DNA of 64,000 bases from positions 930,001 to 994,000 of the forward strand of contig OY970376.1 of assembly GCA_963718755.1 (NCBI GenBank), in the 5' to 3' direction. The position numbers and the translations under genes are program-made. The DNA comes from VRUE01 sp963718755 (GTDB taxonomy: Bacteria; Actinomycetota; Thermoleophilia; Solirubrobacterales; 70-9). The notes under the pieces are model-generated. The model worked only from the letters and a program-made list of their open reading frames with translations, had not been told where the DNA came from and did no database searches. Positions 16,331 to 25,291 of the stretch are shown in pieces (positions within the stretch are counted from its first letter, which is position 1; every line of letters begins with the position of its first letter).

Positions 16331-16504
16331 TTAGGCGTTGGAGAGGCCGATCGCCATCAGCGGAAAGCCGGCCATCAGGCCGAGAAAGGCGGCAATCGCG
16401 ATCGCGGTCAGGGTGCTGGTCGTGGTCGACCGAACGCCGGCGACGAAGCCGACGAGCACGCAAAAGGCGGTGATTCCAAAGCCGATCCAGAAGACGTCAG
16501 GCAT
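16331..16504 (-). CDS. Small two-helix membrane protein, function unknown
   Basis: 57 residues from ATG 16504. Two hydrophobic helices (WIGFGITAFCVLVGFVAGV and LTAIAIAAFLGLMAGFPLMA) are joined by a short polar loop. There is no good ribosome site and no recognised family. It lies between the aldo/keto reductase gene and a divergent MFS gene. A real small membrane protein is plausible but not certain. Confidence 0.5.
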   Translation of the reverse strand: MPDVFWIGFGITAFCVLVGFVAGVRSTTTSTLTAIAIAAFLGLMAGFPLMAIGLSNA

Positions 16505-16619
16505 GAGCGGCGGCAGCCTATCGGAACTGCCCGCCGACGGGCCGATTCCGGTCGCCATGCGTCGTTTCAGGCCCGTCGGCGGGGGAGGAATCGGGGCGCT
16601 TGCGGCAAACGCCACAGGC

Positions 16620-18188
16620 ATGGAAAAGAGTGGCGGCGCCAACCAGAAACTGATCCTCGTGGCGATGATCTTCGCCGTCTCGATGACCTTCATCGACCAG
16701 ACGATCGTCGCGATCGCGGTCCCGCAGCTGCAGCAGGACCTCTCGCTCTCCTCGACCGGGGTGCAGTGGATCATCAACGGCTACCTGCTCTCGCTCTCGG
16801 CGCTGTTCGCCTTCGGCGGGCGGCTTGCCGACATCGCCGGCCACCGCACGATGGTCGTGATCGGCGTGGTGATCTTCGCCACCGCCTCGGCGCTCTGCGG
16901 AGCGACGCCCGAAACCGGCGCGGCCGAGGCGTGGATGATCACCTTCCGCGTGATCCAGGGCGCCGGCGCGGCGCTGATGTTCCCGGCGGCGCTGGCGATC
17001 GTCCTCGGCGCCTTCCCCGTCAGCGAGCGCGGCCGCGCGCTGGCGATCTTCTTCGGTGTCGCCGGCGCCTTCACCTCGATCGGCCCGATCGCCGGCGGCT
17101 ACCTGACCGAGTGGACCTGGCGGGCGATCTTCTGGATCAACGTGCCGGTGGCGATCCTCTCGCTCATCTTCACCGCCCGCGCCAAGCCGGCCAACGAGAA
17201 GAACCCGGCGCCGATGGACTACCGCGGTGCGGTGCTGATCTCGGCCGGCATGGGCCTGGCGGTGCTGGGCCTGCAGCAATCGAGCGTCTGGGGCTGGGGC
17301 AGCGTCATCACCTGGGCCTGCATCGCCGCCGGCGTCGCGCTGCTGCTCGCCTTCGTCCGCTATGAGCTGCGTCTCGAGCACCCGCTGATGCAGATCCGGA
17401 CCTTCGCCGATCGCGCCTTCGCCGTCGACAACGCGATCCTCTTCCTCTTGATGATTGCCTTCGTGCCGCTCTTCTTCTTCGCCAGCATGTACGCGCAGAT
17501 CTCACTCGGCGAAAGCGCCTCGGAAACCGGCCTCTACCTGCTGATCTTCTTCGCCGGCTTCTTCGTCGCGACGCAGCGCGGCGGCCGGATCCTCGACCAG
17601 AAAGGCGCCCGGCCGACCGTCGTCCTCGGCTGTCTCATCGCGGCGGTCGGTTTCGCGCTCTGGGCGAAGGAAATGCCGGAGTTATCGGTCGGCTCGCAGT
17701 GGCCCTTCATGGTGCTGGCCGGGATCGGGGTGGGGCTGGTGCTGAGCCCCGCCAACACCGACGCGCTCAACCGGGTGCCGCGCAGCCGCTACGGCGAGGC
17801 GACCGGGATCACGCAGACGGTGCGTAACTTCGGCGCCAGCCTCGGCCTCGCCGTGCTGGGCACGGTGCTGATCCTGCAGAACAAGTCGAACCTGGAGTCG
17901 ACGCTGGGCGAAGAGGGAATCCCCAAGAGTGAGGCCGACGCGATCGCCGAATCGCTGAGCGAAGCGGGCGGCGGCAACGAAGCCGCCTTCGCCGAAAGCG
18001 CCGGGGCGAAAGCGAAGGAGATCTTCGCCGCCGTCCAGTACGACTTCGCCCTCTCCTCGCGCACGGTCTTCTACGGCATGGCGATCGCGATGGCGATCGC
18101 ATTCGTTGTCGCTCTGATCTGGATGCCGTCGGGCAAGGCGCCGGACCTGGACGCGCCCGAGCCGGCGGACGGGCCACCGACTGCCTAG
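16620..18188 (+). CDS. MFS transporter, DHA2 (EmrB/QacA) type, second copy
   Basis: 522 residues from ATG 16620, just before the first helix; ATG 16557 would add 21 residues and cannot be excluded, since neither has a strong ribosome site. About 14 helices. Seen: FIDQTIVAIAVPQLQQDL, GGRLADIAGHR (motif A-like) and VIQGAGAALMFPAALA. LSPANTDALNRVP resembles the antiporter motif. The loop KSNLESTLGEEGIPKSEADA is a typical DHA2 extracellular loop. Not a close duplicate of the exporter at 12023. Confidence 0.9.
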   Translation: MEKSGGANQKLILVAMIFAVSMTFIDQTIVAIAVPQLQQDLSLSSTGVQWIINGYLLSLSALFAFGGRLADIAGHRTMVVIGVVIFATASALCGATPETGAAEAWMITFRVIQGAGAALMFPAALAIVLGAFPVSERGRALAIFFGVAGAFTSIGPIAGGYLTEWTWRAIFWINVPVAILSLIFTARAKPANEKNPAPMDYRGAVLISAGMGLAVLGLQQSSVWGWGSVITWACIAAGVALLLAFVRYELRLEHPLMQIRTFADRAFAVDNAILFLLMIAFVPLFFFASMYAQISLGESASETGLYLLIFFAGFFVATQRGGRILDQKGARPTVVLGCLIAAVGFALWAKEMPELSVGSQWPFMVLAGIGVGLVLSPANTDALNRVPRSRYGEATGITQTVRNFGASLGLAVLGTVLILQNKSNLESTLGEEGIPKSEADAIAESLSEAGGGNEAAFAESAGAKAKEIFAAVQYDFALSSRTVFYGMAIAMAIAFVVALIWMPSGKAPDLDAPEPADGPPTA

Positions 18189-18194
18189 TTCAGC

Positions 18195-18572
18195 TCAGCC
18201 CAGTGGCTTGATGCGGAAGCCGGCGCCGGTGCTGCGGCGGAAGCCGGCGGTCTGCGGCTCGAGCACCCAGGGCACCGGCAGGATGCCGTTGAAGTCTTCG
18301 AGGAAGCGGGTGAGGAGAGCCGAGGCCCGGGCGCAGCTCGGTCGGCCGGAGGCCAGGATCGTGATCTTGTAGCTGCCACGGGGCAGGTCGAGGCGGCCGA
18401 CGTGGTCGTCGTGCAGGACCCGAAACATGCCCGCGCACTGGGTACGCGCCGCATCGGCGCGGCTCGGCGCGGCCATCGCGACGAGCAGGGCGACGATCGC
18501 GCAGACGGCGACCAACCCACCCAGTCGCGCAGGCCGCAGCCGGGCTAGATCCGGGAGGAACACGGCCGCCAT
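18195..18572 (-). CDS. Small secreted protein, function unknown
   Basis: 125 residues. A signal peptide (LGGLVAVCAIVALLVAMAAP, cut probably after SRADA) is followed by an 85-residue domain with two cysteines (TQCAGMFRVLH and RPSCARASALL) that could form a disulphide, and a basic, aromatic end. No known domain is recognised. It converges on the MFS gene. Confidence 0.72.
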   Translation of the reverse strand: MAAVFLPDLARLRPARLGGLVAVCAIVALLVAMAAPSRADAARTQCAGMFRVLHDDHVGRLDLPRGSYKITILASGRPSCARASALLTRFLEDFNGILPVPWVLEPQTAGFRRSTGAGFRIKPLG

Positions 18573-19017
18573 CCTAACCGGCAGCCGTCAGCGCGGTCGA
18601 GGTTTGAACCGCTCAAGCTGGGCGACGGCTACCACCCCAACATCCCCGGCGAAACGCTGGCGTGAGCGGCTACCGCGGCGCGCGGCGCCGGCGGGTGGCG
18701 AAGTGCGGCCGGCGCCTTAGCAACGAAGTCTGCCCCCGCCTGGCGCCGACGGCGCGGTACAGAGCGGACGCGGCCAACGAGGCCCCGGTGACAATCGCCG
18801 GCGCCATCTCCTCGACCGGCAACCCCGCTACGTGGCCAGGGAGGAGCATCGCCGGGTACGCGCCTAGCCGCCCATCGGGCGCTGGGTGGCGGAGCGGATG
18901 CGCGAATCGCGTTTCAGAATGCCCATCGGTGTCACCTTATTGATTCGAATTATCTTTTTCAAAGCGAAAACTCCCGTAGCTTGCCGGAGCTGGTAAGAGC
19001 GCGTAGGTTTTGAGGCC
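18573..19017. other. Non-coding interval with a possible gene remnant and an AT-rich patch
   Basis: 445 bp between divergent genes. At 18603-18662 a frame without a start reads FEPLKLGDGYHPNIPGETLA and then stops, which looks like the C-terminus of a decayed gene, though I cannot name it. At 18938-18965 there is a short AT-rich patch with the palindrome ATTCGAAT (18943-18950) that probably holds the promoter of the phosphoesterase gene. Nothing else is recognised. Confidence 0.4.
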
Positions 19018-19614
19018 GTGAAACTGCTCGCCTTCAGCGACCTCCACCGCGACCTGGACCAGGCCACCAAGCTGGTCGAGGTGTCGGCCGCGGCGGACGT
19101 CGTGATCGGGGCCGGCGACTTCGCCTCGGTGCACGAGGGGATCGAGGAAACGATCGGTGCCCTGGCTGCAATCGAGGTGCCGACGCTGCTTGTCCCCGGC
19201 AACAACGAGACCGAGGACGCCTTGCGGAAGGCGACGTCTGGCTGGAGCGCTGCGACCGTCCTGCACGGCAGCGGAATGGCGATCGACGGAACCGAGTTCT
19301 ACGGTCTCGGCGCCGGCATCCCCGTCACTCCTTGGGACTGGAGCTTCGACCTGGACGATGAGTCGGCGGCCAAACTGCTCGCCCCCTGCCCCGAGGGCGC
19401 GATCCTCATCCTCCACTCTCCGCCCCAGGGCCACTGCGACTCGAACGGCAGCGGCGATCACTTCGGCAGCAACGCCCTGCTCGAAGCCATCCAAGCCAAG
19501 CGCCCCCGCCTCGTGGTCTGCGGCCACATCCACGAGTCATGGGGCTGCCAGAGTCAGGTCGGCAGCACGCCGGTCCGCAACCTCGGCCCTACCGGGACGT
19601 GGCTCGAAGTCTGA
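19018..19614 (+). CDS. Metallophosphoesterase (calcineurin-like)
   Basis: 198 residues from GTG 19018. The five metal-binding blocks are visible: AFSDLHRD (D-x-H), GAGDFAS (GD), VPGNNE (GN-N/H), LILHSPPQGH (H) and VCGHIHESWG (GHxH). The size fits small YfcE-like or Icc-like phosphodiesterases of broad specificity. Preceded by the 18.6-19.0 kb non-coding interval. Confidence 0.9.
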   Translation: MKLLAFSDLHRDLDQATKLVEVSAAADVVIGAGDFASVHEGIEETIGALAAIEVPTLLVPGNNETEDALRKATSGWSAATVLHGSGMAIDGTEFYGLGAGIPVTPWDWSFDLDDESAAKLLAPCPEGAILILHSPPQGHCDSNGSGDHFGSNALLEAIQAKRPRLVVCGHIHESWGCQSQVGSTPVRNLGPTGTWLEV

Positions 19615-19629
19615 GCCCCGCGGCCCGGC

Positions 19630-20091
19630 CTAGTCGTAGGTGACGATCGCGAGCCGCTCGAAGCGGAGCGCTTCATCCGGCTTGCGGTCCTGGTAAGCCT
19701 CGCCGCCGGGCAACACCACGACGACATTCAGCGTCGCCTCATCTCCCTCGGCCGCACCGGCCAGACGAGCGAGCAGGCCGTCGGGGGTGCGAACCCGAAC
19801 CTTGGCGTAACGCTGCGGCGGCTGCCGGCGGTCGAACTTGCGGCCGGCCGGGGGAGCGCAATGGGCCTCGTCTTCGCCCCAGCATTCGACCTTGCCGAAG
19901 ATGGAAAATGAGCCGAGGTAACCACTCTCGGAGTCGAGCGGCGTATCGGGGCCGGCATCCGGCCGGTTGAGGAAGACGTGCCCCTGGTAGGAGGGGACGG
20001 CCTGGTCGACGCCGTGCAGCTCGACATCGGCACGCGTGTAAGGGGCGCGCAATGGCTTGAGCGGGAAGCTGTCGGAATCGTAGGTCGCCAT
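19630..20091 (-). CDS. Stand-alone beta-sandwich partner of the tyrosinase (KFDV-like C-terminal domain)
   Basis: 153 residues from ATG 20091, one nucleotide after the tyrosinase stop. Segments such as GHVFLNRPDAG, GYLGSFSIFGKVEC, VRVRTPDGLLARL and ATLNVVVVLPGG, with a final FERLAIVTYD, match the order of strands in the C-terminal beta-sandwich of plant polyphenol oxidases and haemocyanin units, which covers the copper site in the pro-enzyme. Here it is a separate gene. A shielding, chaperone or structural role is inference from this similarity. Confidence 0.65.
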   Translation of the reverse strand: MATYDSDSFPLKPLRAPYTRADVELHGVDQAVPSYQGHVFLNRPDAGPDTPLDSESGYLGSFSIFGKVECWGEDEAHCAPPAGRKFDRRQPPQRYAKVRVRTPDGLLARLAGAAEGDEATLNVVVVLPGGEAYQDRKPDEALRFERLAIVTYD

Positions 20092-20092
20092 G

Positions 20093-20923
20093 TCAAGCGT
20101 GCACGAGCACCTCGTCGGCGGCGTAGTCGTAGCCGAGATCGGTGACGTCAAGGGTTTCCGCGACGGTCATGTCTTTGAAGTAGTTGAGGCCCTTCGGCAG
20201 GTGCTCGGCGCGTGGATTGTCGCCACGGTTACTTCCTTGCCAGAGCGCCCAGAGGCGATCAACCATCGTGTGATGCGCCCAGAAGATCGGATCCCAGCCG
20301 GCGAATGCCTGATCTCGCATCTCGCCTCCGACCCAGATATGTATCGCGCCGTGCAGGTTCTCGACCGCGAAGGTGAAGTCCTCGTAATTTTCGGCGCTGA
20401 GCACGGCGTTCACCTCGTTCGTAGTGGGTGCGCCTCCCGATTCGAGCCAAGTTGCTCCCCGCTGTGAGGGGCGCGAGGTCCGCTCCGGCCAGCTCGGTTC
20501 GCGAAAGCCGCCGACGGCGGCGATCGGCGCATCGAACAGGGGGTTCGGGTCGCCGGACGGATCCTCTTTCGCGGCATAGGCATCCGGCAGGTCCTCAGCG
20601 TCCGCCCAGTCCCACCAGGGGAGGGTCACCCCCGGGACGAGGTCCTGCAGAGCCTGCTCGAAGAAGTAGAGATAGCCACGATGCCAGGGCAGGAACAGCT
20701 GGTTACGGTGCTCGCAGTAACCCGGCTCGGGAAACCCGTGCAGCGAGGCAAAGTGGCCGAAGCCGCGCGAGTCCGAGACTTCCTGGGCCATGCGAAAGGT
20801 GGTCCGCAACGCCGCCAGCTCCTCCGCGGTGAGCGTGGACAGCCGCTTGCGATGCGTAATGTCCCCCGCCCGTTCGCGCGAGACATTGATCCGGTCCTCA
20901 ACCCCTTCGGAGCGATCAGCCAT
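20093..20923 (-). CDS. Tyrosinase / polyphenol oxidase, type-3 copper catalytic domain
   Basis: 276 residues. It should oxidise phenols to o-quinones with a dinuclear copper site. Seen: the CuA histidines in GFGHFASLHG and FLPWHRGYLYFFEQAL, and the CuB site in VENLHGAIHIWVGG with DPIFWAHHTMVDRLWALWQ. There is no signal peptide or Tat motif, so it is either cytoplasmic or exported with a partner. No MelC1-type caddie is seen; the beta-sandwich gene 1 nt downstream may serve instead. tRNA-Arg lies upstream. Confidence 0.9.
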   Translation of the reverse strand: MADRSEGVEDRINVSRERAGDITHRKRLSTLTAEELAALRTTFRMAQEVSDSRGFGHFASLHGFPEPGYCEHRNQLFLPWHRGYLYFFEQALQDLVPGVTLPWWDWADAEDLPDAYAAKEDPSGDPNPLFDAPIAAVGGFREPSWPERTSRPSQRGATWLESGGAPTTNEVNAVLSAENYEDFTFAVENLHGAIHIWVGGEMRDQAFAGWDPIFWAHHTMVDRLWALWQGSNRGDNPRAEHLPKGLNYFKDMTVAETLDVTDLGYDYAADEVLVHA

Positions 20924-20959
20924 ATTCCGAATGGAATCCTACCGCGTACCAATCGAAAA

Positions 20960-21033
20960 CGCGCCCGACAGGATTCGAACCTGTGACCTTCGGTTTCGTA
21001 GACCGACGCTCTATCCAACTGAGCTACGGGCGC
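20960..21033 (-). tRNA. tRNA-Arg (ACG)
   Basis: 74 nt. Acceptor GCGCCCG pairs with CGGGCGC, discriminator G. D arm GCTC/GAGC, anticodon stem TCGGT/ACCGA with loop CTACGAA, T arm ACAGG-TTCGAAT-CCTGT. CCA is not encoded, as in the other tRNAs here. Confidence 0.97.
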
Positions 21034-21096
21034 GGGTTGAGGCTAAGAACGCCTCTTCGGGGCATTCTATGGGGCCGAGCTGGCCCCTGTTGGTGC

Positions 21097-21879
21097 TCAG
21101 CGGCCCTGGAACTCGGCGTGGCCGGGGCCTTTGTCGAGGAAGGTCTTGACGGCGCGCTGGAGGTCCTCGGTGGCGAAGAGGTCGGCGGCGTCCTCGCGGA
21201 CGGCTTGGTCTGCGGCAGGAATGCCGCCTTCGCGATAGCGGCGCAGGATGTGCTTGGTCATCGCGTGAGCCTTGGTCGGGCCGCCGGCTAGCTCGGCCGC
21301 GTAAGCGCGGGCGCGCTGGTTGAAGCCCTCGTCCTCGAAGAGCAGGTTTACGACCCCCCAGCGCTCCATCTCCTCGGCGCCAAAAAGCTCGCCGCTCATC
21401 ACGAAGTGGCGAGCGCGGCCGCTGCCGGCGCGCTCGGCTAGGCGTTGGGTCCCGCCCATCGACGGCGTCAGGCCGACGACTTTCTCAACCAGCCCGAACT
21501 GGGCCGAGCGGGCGGCGAGAATCAGGTCGCAGCCGAGCGCCAGCTCGAAGGCCGCCGTCAACGTCAGCGCGTGGGCTGCGAAGACGACCGGCAGCGGCAG
21601 CGCTTCGACCCGCTCGACCGTGCCGATCAGCTCGTCCCAGAGTTGGCCGCCCGTCTCCGGCGTGAGGCCGTCGAACTCGTGAACGTCGACGCCGCCGGAG
21701 ACGGCGCGGCCCTCGGCGCGGAAGAGCAGCGCCCGCGGCGGTTCGGCCTCGACCGCGGCGACGGCCGCCTGCAGATCTTCGAACAGCTGGCGATTGAAGA
21801 GGTTGAGCGGCGGGCTGTCGAAGCTCGCGACCGCCAGCCCACCCTCGTCGCGCTCGAGCCGGACCAGCGCCACGCCCAA
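21097..21879 (-). CDS. Enoyl-CoA hydratase/isomerase family protein
   Basis: 260 residues, a normal crotonase length. Oxyanion-hole segments are present: RAEGRAVSGGVDVHEFDG near 60 and ALTLTAAFELALGCDLILAA near 105, then GLTPSMGGTQRLAERAG. The glutamate pair of true hydratases is not clearly conserved, so isomerase or another crotonase activity is possible. Five bp upstream lies a hot-dog thioesterase gene, so they are an operon acting on acyl-CoA. Confidence 0.88.
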   Translation of the reverse strand: MGVALVRLERDEGGLAVASFDSPPLNLFNRQLFEDLQAAVAAVEAEPPRALLFRAEGRAVSGGVDVHEFDGLTPETGGQLWDELIGTVERVEALPLPVVFAAHALTLTAAFELALGCDLILAARSAQFGLVEKVVGLTPSMGGTQRLAERAGSGRARHFVMSGELFGAEEMERWGVVNLLFEDEGFNQRARAYAAELAGGPTKAHAMTKHILRRYREGGIPAADQAVREDAADLFATEDLQRAVKTFLDKGPGHAEFQGR

Positions 21880-21884
21880 CCCTC

Positions 21885-22346
21885 CTACGCGGCGGCCGGC
21901 TTGTTCAGCCGCACATGCCAGTGCACGGTCGCCGTGGCGACCTGAGCGCCGGACTCGTCAGCAAGCTCGATCTCGCAGGGGAACTCGACCTTGCCCTCCG
22001 CGTCGAGGGTGGCGAGGGCCTCGGCGGCCGGCACAGCCAGCTTCGCTCTCGCCTCGATCGGCCCCTTGGCGATCTTTTCGTAGGAGATATCGGCGCTGCG
22101 GGCCAGCGGCGTCACCTCGCCCATCCGCTCGGCGAAGGCGCCGACGAAGGCCGCGCCGGACGCGGTCTCGGCAACGGTGAAGAGGGCGCCGGCGTGCTGG
22201 GAGGCGACGTGGTTGGTCAGCTCGGCCCGCTCGGGCAGGACCACGACCGCCTCGCCCGGGGCGACGCTCGTTATCTCCAGGCCGAGGTACCCGGCGAAGG
22301 GCACCGCCTGCGTCATCCCCTGCGCGATCGCATCGAAGTCGGTCAC
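21885..22346 (-). CDS. Hot-dog-fold thioesterase (PaaI/DUF4442-like)
   Basis: 153 residues. The pattern ELTNHVASQHAGALFTVAET is typical of the hot-dog helix with an asparagine, histidine and glycine before the long helix, as in PaaI and DUF4442 thioesterases. The ending ATATVHWHVRLNK is a final beta strand. It probably hydrolyses an acyl-CoA. Co-directional and 5 bp from the crotonase gene; pyk lies 19 bp upstream on the same strand. Confidence 0.85.
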   Translation of the reverse strand: MTDFDAIAQGMTQAVPFAGYLGLEITSVAPGEAVVVLPERAELTNHVASQHAGALFTVAETASGAAFVGAFAERMGEVTPLARSADISYEKIAKGPIEARAKLAVPAAEALATLDAEGKVEFPCEIELADESGAQVATATVHWHVRLNKPAAA

Positions 22347-22365
22347 TGCCGCGGCAGCCTATCGG

Positions 22366-23778
22366 TCAGGGGATGCGATGCACCTCAAATAAGTTCGTCC
22401 CCAACTCCTGATCCGGCATGCCGGCGACGATCGCGACCAGGTCTCCCGAACGGGCGATGCCGTTGCGAACCGCCAGCGACGCGCAATCGTCGAGCAGGTC
22501 GCGCACCTCCTCCTCATGGGCGCTGAGCACGGCGGTGACGCCGAAGAGCAGGTTGAGCCGTCGCACCGTCTCGGCTCGCGGCGAGACCGCCAGCACCGGC
22601 ACGTTGGGTCGGTGGGCGGAGACGAGGCGCGCGGTGCGGCCGCTCCGCGTCGGCACGACCAGCGCCGCGAGGTTGAGCCGATAGACCGCTCCTACCGCGC
22701 TCTGGGCGACGGAGTCGGCGACGTCCTGGGTCGCCTGGTCGGTGCGGGTGAAGAGCCACTCGCCATAGGGAAGGTCGGGCTCGGTCGCGCGGGCGATCTG
22801 GTCCATCACCCGCACCGCCTCGACCGGGTGCCTGCCGACGGCGGTCTCCTCGGAGAGCATCACGGCGTCGGTGCCGTCGAAGATCGCGTTGGCGACATCG
22901 GTCACCTCGGCCCTGGTCGGCCGCCGCTCGGTCACCATCGAGGCGAGCATCTGCGTCGCCGTGATCGACGGCTTGGAGCCCTTGCCCGCCGCCCGGATCA
23001 GCCGCTTCTGCACGACCGGCACCTCCGCCAGGGGCAGCTCGATCCCGAGGTCTCCTCGCGCGACCATGATCCCACCGCTCGCCGCCTGGACGATCTCCTC
23101 CACCCTCTCGGCCGCCTGCCCCTTCTCGATCTTGGCGATCAGGGGGATGTCGGAGTCGAGCGACCTGAGCCGCTCGGTGACCGGCTCGAGGTCCGCGGCA
23201 GAGGAGACGAACGACATCGCCAGCAGGTCGATCCCCTGCTCGACCGCGAACTCGACCCAGCCGAGGTCGCCGTCGGTCGCGGCCTGTGCGGTGAAGCCCG
23301 GAATGTTCATTCCCTTGTGGGAGGAGAGCGTGCCGCCGACCTCAACCTCGGCGTCGACGCCGCCGTCCTCGGGCTCGCGCACGCGCAGGCGGATCGAGCC
23401 GTCAGCGAGGTAGACGAGCTCGTCCTCGCGCAGCGAGCTGACCCCGGGCCAGTCGACCGGGATCGTCTCCTTATCCCCCTCTACTGCCTGCGGGGTCAGC
23501 TTCACATGCATGCCGGTCTCCAGCTCGGCGACGTCACCGCGCAGCTCACCGATTCGCAGCTTTGGCCCCGGCAGGTCGCCGAGCACCGCCACCTCTCGAC
23601 CGACCCGCTCGGCGGCCGCGCGGATCGACTCGACCGTGCGCGCGTGCCGCTCCCGGTCGGCGTGGGAGAAGTTCAGCCGGAGGACGTCGGCGCCGGCCTC
23701 GATCAGATCCGTCAAGACCTCGACATCCCAACTCGCAGGGCCGACCGTCGCGATGATCTTGGTCCGCCTGCTGTTCAT
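22366..23778 (-). CDS. pyk: Pyruvate kinase
   Basis: 470 residues, the usual bacterial size. It makes pyruvate and ATP from phosphoenolpyruvate and ADP. Seen: RRTKIIATVGPAS at the N-terminus, LRLNFSHADRE, LGDLPGPKLRIGEL, the B domain, IAKIEKGQAAERVEEI with the catalytic lysine, VARGDLGIELP, TATQMLASM, and an allosteric C domain. It is divergent from a P450 gene, with inverted repeats between. Confidence 0.96.
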   Translation of the reverse strand: MNSRRTKIIATVGPASWDVEVLTDLIEAGADVLRLNFSHADRERHARTVESIRAAAERVGREVAVLGDLPGPKLRIGELRGDVAELETGMHVKLTPQAVEGDKETIPVDWPGVSSLREDELVYLADGSIRLRVREPEDGGVDAEVEVGGTLSSHKGMNIPGFTAQAATDGDLGWVEFAVEQGIDLLAMSFVSSAADLEPVTERLRSLDSDIPLIAKIEKGQAAERVEEIVQAASGGIMVARGDLGIELPLAEVPVVQKRLIRAAGKGSKPSITATQMLASMVTERRPTRAEVTDVANAIFDGTDAVMLSEETAVGRHPVEAVRVMDQIARATEPDLPYGEWLFTRTDQATQDVADSVAQSAVGAVYRLNLAALVVPTRSGRTARLVSAHRPNVPVLAVSPRAETVRRLNLLFGVTAVLSAHEEEVRDLLDDCASLAVRNGIARSGDLVAIVAGMPDQELGTNLFEVHRIP

Positions 23779-23780
23779 AC

Positions 23781-23811
23781 GTCACATGACTGTAGAGGCT
23801 GCTTGATGTGA
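23781..23811. promoter_or_regulatory. Inverted repeat between pyk and the P450 gene
   Basis: GTCACAT (23781-23787) and ATGTGAC (23805-23811) are perfect inverted repeats 17 nt apart, 2 bp before the pyk start. A second small palindrome GTGTAACAC follows at 23821-23829, 8 nt before the P450 GTG. A TetR- or Crp-like operator controlling both directions is possible but unproven. Confidence 0.4.
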
Positions 23812-23836
23812 CATCGATCTGTGTAACACTGAACGG

Positions 23837-25267
23837 GTGCCCCAGCTGGCCGAAGCCGACGCGTCGCTGAATCTGCCCGCAACCGCTGGCCTGCTCGGCG
23901 AGGCGCCGCCCTCGCCCGCGGGTCCACTCGATCCAGGTTCCGCATCCGACCTGCCGGAGCCACCGGAGATTGCCCAGCCTCGACTGCTTCAGACCCTGCG
24001 CTTCAACCAGCGCCAGATCCAGTTCGTCTTCCGCGCCCGGCGCGAGCTCGGCGAAGTCTTCCGTATGCGCACGGTGCTGCCGGACCCAGGGCCCGTGATC
24101 ACCAGCCACCCTGACCATGTGCGCTCGCTCTTCACCGCCAAGCCCGAGCAGGCACCATCGCTCACCGGCGAGTCGCCACTGCGGCCGGTGGTCGGCCCGA
24201 ACTCGGTTCTCACCGCGATCGGCCCCCGTCACATGCGCCAGCGCAAACTTCTGCTCCCCCCCTTCCACGGCGAGGCGATCGAGCAGTACACGCAGCTGAT
24301 CGCCGATGCGGCCGAGCGCGAGATCGACCGCTGGCCGATCGGCACCCCCTTCGCCATGGCACCTCGCATGCAGGCGATCACGCTCGATGTGATCATGGCC
24401 GGGATCTTCGGCATCGAGGGCAAGCCGGAGCGCGGCACGCCGGAGTACCGGCTGCGACAGATGACCAAGCGCGTGGTCGAAGCATCGACCCTGCCCTTCG
24501 CGCAGGTCGTCGAACTGATGAACCTCAACCGAGAGGAGCCGGTCGGGCCGATGAAAGTCGGCCTGGACATGCTCGACCGTGCGACCTACTCAGTGATCGC
24601 CGAGCGCCGCCGCGCCGATGACCTCGGCGAGCGCCGCGACATCCTCTCGCTGCTGCTGCAGGCTCGCACCGAGGAGGGCGAGGCGATGAGCGACAAAGAA
24701 CTGCGCGACGAGCTGCTGACCCTGGTCCTCGCCGGGCACGAGACGACGGCCAACTCGCTGGCCTGGACCTGGGAGCGGCTGGTCCGCAACCCCGCCGCCC
24801 ATGAAGCTCTGCTCGACGCCGTCCGCGGCGAGGGCGACGCGGCCGAGCAGATCGAGGCGACGATCGTCGAGGGGATGCGCTCGCGGCCGGTGATCCCGGT
24901 CATCGGCCGGCGCGTGACGCTCCCGTGGCAGTTCGGCTCCCACTCGGTGCCGGCTGACACCCCGGTCCTGATGAGCATCCTCCTCGTCCACCACCGCGAG
25001 GACATCTACCCCGCGCCCTTCGAGTTCCGCCCCGAGCGCTGGCTCGGTCGCAAACCGGGAACGTATGAGTGGATCCCCTTCGGCGGCGGCATCCGCCGCT
25101 GCCTCGGCGCGGCGCTGGCGATGGCCGAGCAGCGCGTCGTCCTGGAGACAATGGCCCGCCGCCTCGACCTCGAGGCCGACGACCCGGCGCCCGAGCACGC
25201 GGTGCACCGCAACGTGACGATGATCCCCTCGCGCGGCGCCCGCGTCGTTATCCGCTCTCGGCACTAA
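23837..25267 (+). CDS. Cytochrome P450
   Basis: 476 residues from GTG 23837. The heme-binding signature FGGGIRRCLGAAL gives the cysteine ligand near 418. The oxygen-binding I-helix AGHETTANSLAW lies near 305, an ExxR-type EGMRSRP near 345 and the PERW motif near 399. A proline-rich N-terminal 45 residues is not part of the core fold and no membrane anchor is seen. The class fits bacterial CYP102/110/135-like soluble enzymes; the substrate is unknown. No ferredoxin is adjacent. Confidence 0.93.
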   Translation: MPQLAEADASLNLPATAGLLGEAPPSPAGPLDPGSASDLPEPPEIAQPRLLQTLRFNQRQIQFVFRARRELGEVFRMRTVLPDPGPVITSHPDHVRSLFTAKPEQAPSLTGESPLRPVVGPNSVLTAIGPRHMRQRKLLLPPFHGEAIEQYTQLIADAAEREIDRWPIGTPFAMAPRMQAITLDVIMAGIFGIEGKPERGTPEYRLRQMTKRVVEASTLPFAQVVELMNLNREEPVGPMKVGLDMLDRATYSVIAERRRADDLGERRDILSLLLQARTEEGEAMSDKELRDELLTLVLAGHETTANSLAWTWERLVRNPAAHEALLDAVRGEGDAAEQIEATIVEGMRSRPVIPVIGRRVTLPWQFGSHSVPADTPVLMSILLVHHREDIYPAPFEFRPERWLGRKPGTYEWIPFGGGIRRCLGAALAMAEQRVVLETMARRLDLEADDPAPEHAVHRNVTMIPSRGARVVIRSRH

Positions 25268-25291
25268 TCACCGCGAGCCGCCGCCTCAACC

